From Metaphire vulgaris (Eukaryota; Annelida; Clitellata; Crassiclitellata; Megascolecidae), in NCBI GenBank assembly GCA_018105865.1, contig CM030837.1, positions 2,051,475 to 2,115,474 of the forward strand: a DNA stretch of 64,000 nt. Reading direction: 5' to 3'. A program made the position numbers and the translations under genes. Of this stretch, positions 43,505 through 64,000 are shown in pieces. Under the pieces are notes generated by a model. That model saw only the letters and a program-made list of their open reading frames with translations. It had not been told where the DNA came from and did no database searches. Within the stretch, counting starts at the first letter, position 1; every line of letters begins with the position of its first letter.

Positions 43505-44060
43505 GCAGGCTTGTCCATGGGACAAGATAATGTAAGCCTACTCGCGGATAATGAACGAGGATTACAAAGACTCGCAGATCAACTAAATCAAACAACTAGA
43601 AGATTTGGGCTCAGGGTTAATGCACCAAAAGATAAAGTCATGGCAGTCAAAAAAGAGAAAAGTACACACATATCATTAGAAGGAAATAGCATAGAACAAG
43701 TTTAGAATTTTACGTACGTTGGAGGCTAAATTAAAAGTGATGGAAGACAAGAACAGGATACTAAAAAGAGAGCAGCAAAGAAACTTCAGACAACGGGAGG
43801 ACGTAGGCATATTTGGAATGCAAAAGAAATAAAGATCAGCGCCAACATTTAATTATTCAACACTATCATTGCACCACACATACTATATGGATCAGAAACA
43901 TGGATCTTAAAACGAGCAGACGAAAACAGACTATACTAGCGGCAAAAATGAGCTGCTTGAGCAAGATCTTGGGAGTAAGCAGACTACAAAGAATAAGAAA
44001 TGAAGACATCAGAAAAAGACTGGGGATACAAGAGACAATAGATAAGTTCCTTCTTTAACT
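43505..44060 (+). mobile_element. non-LTR retrotransposon relic (reverse transcriptase end)
   Basis: The interrupted frames read NVSLLADNERGLQRLADQ, FGLRVNAPKDKVMAV, FTYVGG and RADENR..KILGVSRLQRIRNEDI. This is the palm motif C region and thumb of a LINE RT, with several stops and frameshifts. Confidence 0.75.
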
Positions 44061-44089
44061 GCTTGTTGTTGTAAGCCTTCTTCTTTCAA

Positions 44090-44740
44090 GATGTTGGACG
44101 ACGTCTCTTGAAGATTCGTATTCGGTATTTCTTTAAATACAGCTGAGTCCGTTTCATTTTAGTGTGTATTGTAATACTTATTGGCTAACCCGTTCAGCCT
44201 GATGTTTGTCTTCCTTTTTCCCGATTACCTCTTGTTTTCTGTACCGCCACCTTCATTTTATTCCAGTGTCTCTCAACTGTGTCATTCGGTTCTATATTTG
44301 CTATTTCTGTTTGTAGTCTTTGTTCGTATATTCTTCTTGTTTCCTCGTCTTCTAGTTGGCAATATCAAATACTACTCTGTTTTGTAGTTTCTTTTCGCCA
44401 GTAGTCTCATCCGAATCTTGGCCATTACTAGTTTGTGGTCAGACCCAAATTTGGCTGAACATGTTTTCATATCTAATACATTTGACATCCATCGCTTGCT
44501 AATTATGATATAGTCTATTAGATATTTTGTTTTGCTATCAGGTGATATCCACATCCACTTCCTGTCGTCCCTCTTTTCAAAGTATGTGTTATTATTGTTA
44601 GTTTATTTTATTTGCTTTCCATGTTTCATAGCCTGTACCAACTTCAACTTCAGCATTCCAAAATCTCCTGCTATTATTATATCATGCTTTGGTATTCTGA
44701 CCGGTCAATGGCCCTACAGTAGACCTATAAAGATCAGAGA
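44090..44740 (-). mobile_element. non-LTR retrotransposon relic (endonuclease)
   Basis: Minus frames read IIIAGDF, WISPDSKTKYLIDYIIIS and GSDHKLVMAKIRMRL: APE-type endonuclease motifs including the catalytic SDH. It is tail-to-tail with the 43505 relic. Confidence 0.75.
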
Positions 44741-45331
44741 GAAGATGTATGAGAAGCGTTTCAGTGGAATGTGAGGCACGGAAGCTTTATTTCGTTTTCT
44801 ATTCTTGAATAATGGAGTTTGACTAATGCATCGGTGCGAGAATTGACACAGGGATGCGTCGAATAACGGTCAGACGGATGCAAATCAAGACACACTTTAG
44901 CACAGGGATACAAATAAAGCGTTGCGCAGACAAAGCGGTATTGAAGAATAGCAAATTATTCAGAGAACTTTCATCAATGTACTTACTCTTAGTTACTAAA
45001 TAGATGAATGCAATAAAGATCTTGTCACAATTAAATGGCTATTTAATATTAGGCCCTACAACCTGACAATTGCATTTCCAGTTTCTAAAAATTACTGGCC
45101 TTCTAGTTCTAATTTCGTTTTAATCAAGACAGCAACCTATTCAAATAATGTACCAAATTAGCAGATGGTTATCCTTCACCATTTAGTTTAGGCAAAAGAT
45201 AAAATTGTAACTGGTCGTTCTGAATTACTGCCCAATTCTCGTATTTGTACGAAAAATTAAAGATAGAAAGCACCAAGAATCGCAAAACAGAACCCTGTCG
45301 CTTCCTACGCATGTATGCTACACTGTAACAA

Positions 45332-57657
<12,326 letters not shown>

Positions 57658-58264
57658 GGCGCGATTCGAAAGTAGAAACAGCCGATCTAAAATGACAACT
57701 CAAACTATCGACTTCAGAATGCAAATAAGTCTTGCACATTGTCCTCCAATAAATATAAGAATAAAATACCAATTACGATTTCATTAATGATCGAGTCAGT
57801 AATTCATTTCTAGCTGCTCGCGTCCTTGCTTAAGGCAATAATAAGGAAAATTAATTCCTAAGAATGTCCACGGTTTATTTCGGTAGCTTATGGAGCGAAT
57901 CTGTGTGTTATTTGGCTCAATAGACAGACAACGAGGACTTTTAGAAGTGAAAGGAGTGAAACGGTAGAAGCCAGATTAAAATTGAGGACAATCAATCGGT
58001 AAGCATGCAGCCGCCGACACCAAGTCACCAACATTTTGTCTAATGCATCGGTTAAGGCTTACCACATCTAACACGTATTATTGACTAATTTGTATCTCGT
58101 AGCTGAACCATCTTAAGAGGGGGACAACTCTCCTTTAAAATTTGTCAACTGAGTGGAAATCTAAGTTATAGAAACAAATTTACAATGTACCAACTTACAA
58201 TGTCATGCCATGTAAGTCTGAACGCACTCTATCAGTAGGCAATGTAATTCCAATTTTACGGGAG

Positions 58265-58860
58265 TGGATGTCCTCTAATGCAGTGTAGATAGACTTCGAC
58301 TAAACTCTGACAAAACTCAACTGATCTAGCTTGGTACTACAGTAAACATCTGCACCCTAAAATCGATTACGACTCACTGAATTCTCTCTTTCCTAATCGA
58401 CCCTAAACAGGCTTTTGACTCAGTATGGCACGAGGGCTTATGGGTGGTTAGTAGAACTATTGACACAGAAGAAAAACTAATAGAAAAAACACTGTAAAAG
58501 CAATATGACAGGAAAATGGAAAGTGCAGTTAAAGTTGATAAAGACCTATCAGAATGGTCTAAGACAGAACAATAATTAACCATGAACTAAATTTTTACTT
58601 TTCAAAATTAAAAAAAAACTGCAGTAAGATGTCCTTCCTCCGTCCAAGACGGTGATGCTGGGGGAAAGATCCGTGACCCGCGGCAACCCTCTTTTCTGGA
58701 ATGCTCTTCCCGCTTCAGTGACATCTATTACATCCTTCGAGGCGTTTGCGACTGCCCTCAAGACGCACTTATTTCGCACATCTTACGAACATTTGTAAAA
58801 CGCTCTTGACTTTAGCTCTAGCTATGCTATAGCGTTAAATAAATTATCTTGAGAATAGAA
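58265..58860 (+). mobile_element. non-LTR retrotransposon fragments with intact 3' end
   Basis: NSDKTQLI, then PKQAFDSVWHEGLW (motif A-like), then an open C terminus at 58629-58798 with GERSVTRGNPLFWNALP and FATALKTHLFRTSYEHL and stop. The 3' end GCTATGCTATAGCGTTAAAT plus short tail follows. Confidence 0.7.
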
Positions 58861-59039
58861 TAGAATGACTTCTTCGCAAAATTCTGTCAAGCAAAAAAGG
58901 TAAAATGTCGTCATTTAGTTGTTATATAGTTATATGAGGGCGGCTGCGACAGCTATACAACTATATTGGGTTTGTTGCTTCTGTTCTTCTTTTTTGCTAA
59001 CTAAAACCCGATTTATAATAATACCCAATAAAACATTTT

Positions 59040-59092
59040 GGTCAGCCAGCCAAGCGGGGTTTTAACCCCCAAACCCTCTGGCTATACGCCAC
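59040..59092. mobile_element. fragment of hAT-type MITE family III
   Basis: CAAGCGGGGTTTTAACCCCC and the following CTCTGGCTATACGCCACTT match the end of the 5061-5304 element. Confidence 0.5.
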
Positions 59093-59726
59093 TTATACTA
59101 GCAACTACCCTAGACTCCGACTAAGCTTAAAATCAACCTACTGTCTCTAATTCCAAACTCTAAGCACTATACTAATATAAGAAAGCAGCGAAACGGCTTA
59201 ACCAGTCAAATCCTCAATATGATTCTGAATAAGATCGATTATGAAGCAGAGCCGTTAGCACGTTGGACAGATTGTCGTCAGTGTTTCCCGTTGCTTCTTA
59301 ATCAGTTGAATCGAAGAGCAGAAGCTTTAGGGATCTTGTAGCATTCTGTCTTAAGAAACGAACGTTAGTTACCTTAAACTGTTTAAGTTCCAATGAGAAA
59401 TATTTGTGACTGCTTTATTTTTATTAGCAGGCATCAATAGAATTAAGAGACACTTCAGTCCCCATCGGTTATTTTATCAGGCTCTTGAACATGCTTGATC
59501 TCATGCAATGAGTGGATCCTTAAAAAATAGTCATGTTCACCACGTGCACGTTTATATATCAAGTGGCCGTTGTCTTTAGAAGCAGATTAAACAAACTGGC
59601 TCTTAAGTCTAAATTCAAAGCGCCTTGCCGTAAATATGACGTAGATGTTAAGATCAACAACACACGTAATTAGCATTTTATAGTTGACAAGCCTTAGATT
59701 GAAGTTTTTAGAGCTTTGATTTATTA

Positions 59727-60716
59727 CTAGAAAGATGCTCGCTTCGCTCGCGCTCGCTTCGCTCGCAGTGCAGGATAATACTAATCCAATACCTATACCT
59801 AATACCCAATCATTGAATTCATGCTGAACAACATTTCAATGATGTACTGTACATACGCCACCTAGCCAAGCTCTGCGCCACGTAATAATTAGGCCTATGT
59901 ACGTTAAAATCACGCAACTGTGACCATTTGTGACGCTGTACACGTATTTTTTGTGTACCTTAAAATGTACGTTAAAATTGCGCAACTTCCTGAGGCTACG
60001 AACAATTGTTACCAATAGCAACGTCGTCTTCGAACATCGCCCACCAACGCATCGCGACGTAAGGACTAAACCGTCTACCAATAGTCAACCAATCAGAACG
60101 CTTGAAGGTAACTGACATCTATAATATTAAGATCGTTATCTGTATGTCTCTATGTTACCTTCAAGCGTTCTGATAGGTTGACTGTTGGTAGACGGTTTAG
60201 ACCGTTTAGTCCTTACGTCGCGATGCGTTTGGTGGACGAATTGGTAGACGGTTTAGACCGTTTAGTCCTTACGTCGCGATGCGTTTGGTGGACGAATTGG
60301 TAGACGGTTTAGACCGTTTAGTCCTTACGTCGCGATGCGTTCGTGGGCGAGCGTTGACTATTGGTAGACGGTTTAGACCGTTTAGTCCTTACGTCGCGAT
60401 GCGTTGGTGGACGATGTTCGAAGACGACGTTGCTATTGGTAACAATTGTTCGTAGCTTGAGAAAGTTGCGCAATTTTAACGTACATACATTTTAACGTAC
60501 ACAAAAAATACGTGTACAGCGTCACAAATGGTCACAGTTGCGTGATTTTAACGTACATAGGCCTAATTATTACGTGGCGCAGAGCTTGGCTAGGTGGCGA
60601 TCATTGAAATGTTGTTCAGCATGAATTCAATGATTGGGTATTAGGTATAGGTATTGGATTAGTATTATCCTGCACTGCGAGCGAAGCGAGCGCGAGCGTA
60701 GCGAGCATCTTTCTAG
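59727..60716. mobile_element. 990-bp foldback element with CTAG ends
   Basis: Left arm about 59727-60113, right arm about 60155-60716, nearly identical in reverse. Ends are CTAGAAAGATGCTCGC and GCGAGCATCTTTCTAG, with TA on both sides. The right arm has four copies of a 56-bp unit starting GGTAGACGGTTTAGACCG (60187, 60243, 60299, 60363) where the left has one. There is no convincing ORF. Confidence 0.85.
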
Positions 60717-61849
60717 TACAGAATAAGGATTTTAATATTATAGAAGATTACTAGCAAATAGAAGCGTAGTAGACTGGTGCAGTGGTTGCCTATATATTTT
60801 TATTTACTTCGTACTTATTAGGAGACATCTTTAAACTCGGAAGCTTGTATGTTTGTATGATCTGTTCAATGGAAGTGAATGGCCACTCAATGCTTGAAAT
60901 AGTTTGCTGGAATTATTATTAATTTTACGGCCCTATTTGGCATGCAATACATTTAGGTCGACTTAAAGAGCCAGTTTGTTTGATCTGCTTGCTAACGACA
61001 ACGGCCACTCGATATCCGAGAAACGTGCTGGAATTTTATAAATTATTCGCTATATTTGCTTGTAATACACTTAAGGTGAACTGCTTCATAAATTTTGTGT
61101 CTTTAAAGTTAAGATCAAATTTAAGAATAGAATATCAATTAGAAGATACTGTCAATCCACATAAACTTATCCAGTGAAAACGTGATATCTATTTCAAGAG
61201 TGAATGCACTTGTGTCAACTATAATTACTGTATAATGCTTGACGTCAAGGCGTTGTATAATTTCGGTGACCGTCCTTTAACCATTAAACATGAACTTCAC
61301 TAAACGGTTTTGTATGCTCAGAGCGTCCATGGTGCTCAGACGAATTTGTTCTTTAGAATTATAATTATGACGTTAGGCTTTTCTTTGGGCTATTTCTTTG
61401 AGCAGCGATTTTCCCCCGGTTTTCTTTAGCACCGTCTCATTTGAAATTTTATCTAGTCAACTGAATTTTAGTAGTCTTCCATAGCGCTGCATTTCAAACG
61501 CCTGCATTTCTCCCTCCGGGAGATCTTTCAGTCAATGTCCAGAATTCTCAATAATACATTTAATAAATATTCAGAATACACAGAATTTCGGTAAACGTTT
61601 TTTGAAAAGCCAGATTTGGGGTTTGACGGCAGATGTGAAAGAAATAGAAACACTCGCATGGACGTGGCCAAAGAAGCATTCTGGAAGCAACAGTAGGGCC
61701 TATTACTATTTACTAAGCACATTCATTTTAACGCACAGTATGAAAATTCGATTATGATTTATGGTTCACAAATCTTGACTAGACAGCCGCAGAAATTTTG
61801 AGCAGCGTTAGAATTAGGGGCAAACTCTGGTGGATATTTAAACTTTTTG

Positions 61850-61932
<83 letters not shown>

Positions 61933-62049
61933 GGGCATTTCTAAAGCGCAAGCTCGAAGTGCAGCAAATGCGCTAACTATGACTTAGGCCTATTGCTGAG
62001 TGACCAGAAGCGGTAACACCACTGTGTGTATCGATCCTGCTAGAAATCA
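60717..62049. other. intergenic, diverged duplicate segments
   Basis: Two diverged direct copies (about 60870-60960 and 60978-61075) share GATCTG, GGCCACTC and GTGCTGGAATT. An inverted relative (CAAGTGGCCGTTGTC and AACAAACTGGCT) is at 59557-59602. No gene was seen. Confidence 0.4.
61850..61930. repeat. TAA then TTA palindromic microsatellite
   Basis: About 13 TAA units switch to about 13 TTA units, so the strand can fold on itself; a TAAAGCGC tail motif follows. Confidence 0.9.
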
Positions 62050-63180
62050 TTTTTAATTTTTATCGCTTCCTCTCCTCAGAAAAGTTTCTGTTGTCTGTAA
62101 TTCGGGTCGTCTTTTCCAGTGTCTTTCCAGTCCATTGCATGATGTTATCAGTCCATCTATTCCATGGGATTGTCATATTTTCTTTTTCCATCACTTGTGC
62201 CTTGTATCATTTCCTTTTCCAAACAAGAGCTTGCTTTCTTCATGATGTCGCCGCAGTACGACAGTTTTCTTGTAACACCCCCTTCTTTAATACCCATTCA
62301 TTAGTTCTTTTCTCTGTCCAGGGTATGTGCAGAATATGTTTTAATTCTCTCATCTCGAACGCCTTGATCTTTGCTTCGTATCCATATCTCACATCCGTAT
62401 GCTACCTTCGACCAAACTAGAGTTTTCCATAGTTTGATCTTTGTGGTTATCGATATGTCGTGGTTTTACCATAGATTCTGCAGTACTTTGTTGACTGCTT
62501 GACCTTTATCCAATCTGGAGTGAATTTCAGTTTCACATTCCGCATCTTCTGTGATTATTGATCCTAGATAAACAAAGCGTGTCACCTGTTCTAGTTATTT
62601 TCCGTTAATACAGTACAGGCGGAAGATGGCAGAGTGGGTTACGTGCTGGAGCGTCAGGCTGACGGAGCGGGTTCAAGCCCCGTTAGTGCCCCTAGTGGCT
62701 TTCACACAGGTAGTAATGCCTCCTAAGCCACTTTAAATCATACTAAGTTTTAAGTACATATTCTGCAACGAGTTTCAGTCGTATTCATTACCTTTGTTTC
62801 ACCAATATTTATGCAGACTGTATTCTTGAGCTACTTTGTCTAGTCGGTCTTCTAGTTCTTGTAGCTTTTCTACAGATTTTCTACAGATTCGACAAAGGAA
62901 TAATGTCAATTTAAGTTTGCGATTCTCCTTCCTGGTAACGTGATTCCTCTGTCAAAGCTTTCCAACGTTTCTCGTATAAGCATTTCAGCCATTATATCGA
63001 ACAAATGTGGTGAAATTACACGAACTTGTCTGACACTTCTTTGATTTTGACCAATTCGGATGTTGTACCTTCCACTAGTTCAATTTTTTATGAACCTATA
63101 ACGCATCAGTATAAAACAGCATGTTCCACTTTTACAGCGTTTCTTCTTTCTGAAGCTGACTTTATGCAATATTCTCAAAG
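62050..63180 (-). mobile_element. non-LTR retrotransposon relic (RT motif B to C terminus)
   Basis: Minus frames read SVRQVRVISPHLFDIMAEML and DRGITLPGRRIANL (motif B onward), VTRFVYLGSIITEDAECETE, and ILHIPWTEKRTNEWVL. It has stops and is split by SINE 62619-62744. Confidence 0.75.
62619..62744 (+). mobile_element. tRNA-derived SINE, copy 2, nested in a LINE
   Basis: A box TGGCAGAGTGG at 62627-62637 (consensus) and B box GGTTCAAGCC at 62670-62679. It interrupts the minus-strand LINE reading between motifs NIGKTKVMN-like and VTRFVYLGSIIT. Confidence 0.87.
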
Positions 63181-63185
63181 TAGCT

Positions 63186-63600
63186 GTTAACTCGTCAAAA
63201 ATGACGGGGAAGAGTGGTTATCTCCTTCCCCGATTTATTAAAAAAGTTCGTATTATTACATATAACAATTTTTAAATCTGAAAATGTAAAGTGAATGCGT
63301 AGATAATTTAAAATTTTTCCTATGTGCTCACTTTGTGGTCTTGCCCCCCCCCCACCACAAGGGCTGCATACCATAACGGAACCTACGATTACGGCTTGGA
63401 CCTACGATTCCATTGGGATTTGGTCTCCCACGGGGAATGCGCCCTCCAGTGTTACCTACGGCCCTTTTTGGGCACACGGCTTCTTTCTTTGCTTACGGAC
63501 CCGAAGGGGCTTTGTCTCCCACGGAGGGCTGGGACTTTTTCTCAGTGTAGAATAAAGCCCCCACGGGGGAGCTGGGGCTAGGTCTCCCACGGTTTATCAC
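63186..63600. repeat. dispersed repeat with CGTC hairpin, copy 2
   Basis: TAACTCGTCAAAAATGACGG, AATCTGAAAATGTAAAGTGA, CATAACGGAACCTACGA and repeated GGTCTCCCACGG match 35485-35990. Short ORFs across it are by-products. Confidence 0.6.
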
Positions 63601-64000
63601 TGGCACAGACCATGCGATTGTGTCCTTTGTTGAAGTTCTGGTCAGGCTGAAAGAGACGGTTAGACGAACACTCACACCTATAGAGAACACACGTCGTAGA
63701 AGCTCCGTTAGTTCATAAGCTGTATGTCGTTGTGTGTGTTTGTTTTAATGTCTCTGTATCACACTGACGCTCAATGGCTGTCTCATGCTATGAAGAATTT
63801 CTTGTCGCCTTTTGCTATACTAAGACAAAGATCGCTTCATAGGAATGAAGCCTGGTGGAAGGCTGAAGGTTTAAATATGCTTTTTCATGGTATAGGCTGA
63901 ATCAGCGCAATTGTCTGCCCTCTCCTCGCCATCTTTTCTTCTATCAAAGAAGCGCCCGAAGCCATATTTACAACTGAGTTGACTGGGTGAAACCCTGGGA

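Larger units (their letters stand above)
42233..45331. other. intergenic, upstream of the GTPase gene
   Basis: It holds a family II hAT MITE and two opposed LINE relics. The GTPase promoter probably lies here, but I see no clear TATA or initiator. Positions 44780-45331 show nothing recognisable. Confidence 0.55.
57658..59726. other. intergenic, upstream of the kinase
   Basis: It contains the kinase 5' flank, LINE fragments (58265-58860) and a MITE fragment at 59040. No TATA box or other defined promoter element was identified. Confidence 0.5.

Overview
The window is nuclear DNA of a metazoan, most probably a marine invertebrate. Genes are split into short GT-AG exons separated by long AT-rich introns. 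Introns and intergenic DNA are full of microsatellites, hAT-, piggyBac-, mariner/pogo- and CACTG-type MITEs, tRNA-derived SINEs and broken non-LTR retrotransposons. Both liprin-beta and a VLIG-type giant GTPase are present. I cannot name the species. No prokaryotic or viral gene set was seen.

Three host genes are supported. (1) Positions 1550-33967, plus strand: the 3' portion of a liprin-beta (PPFIBP1/2-type) scaffold gene. I assembled 20 exons by hand; their phases agree throughout and they give 807 residues: coiled coil, a conserved SFGKGF motif, three SAM domains and a C-terminal S-D-V end. The N-terminal exons lie upstream of the window. (2) Positions 42232-37619, minus strand: an intact single-exon 1537-residue VLIG/URGCP-type large GTPase with two P-loop motifs and a C-terminal Cys/His cluster. 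(3) Positions 57657 to about 45332, minus strand: a compact ULK/ATG1-like protein kinase of 12 small exons. It is not visible as one long ORF; I rebuilt it from splice sites and kinase motifs (G-loop, VAIK, HRD, DFG, APE). One of its introns is GC-AG.

The rest is mobile DNA. At least ten hAT-type insertions have recognisable 8-bp target duplications. One is a 910-bp hAT derivative with a hATC dimerisation fragment, inserted exactly at a repeat boundary of a 73-bp minisatellite. Four 80-bp TTAA-flanked piggyBac-like palindromes form one family. A 990-bp foldback with internal 56-bp repeats lies at 59.7-60.7 kb. A 1.8-kb CACTG-ended transposon with a decayed ORF lies in a liprin intron. Two insertions of one MITE at 2.4-3.5 kb have reciprocally matching flanks, like a composite transposition. 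Many trinucleotide microsatellites appear to be the 3' tails of one retroposon family ending in GCGCTATA(T)AAAT. Nested insertions (SINE in LINE, LINE in transposon ORF, MITE in minisatellite) give a relative chronology.

Layout: 1-34 kb liprin-beta exons and repeat-filled introns; 34-37.6 kb intergenic repeats; 37.6-42.2 kb GTPase; 42.2-45.3 kb intergenic LINE relics; 45.3-57.7 kb kinase; 57.7-64 kb intergenic LINE, foldback and SINE DNA. No functional link between the three genes is evident.
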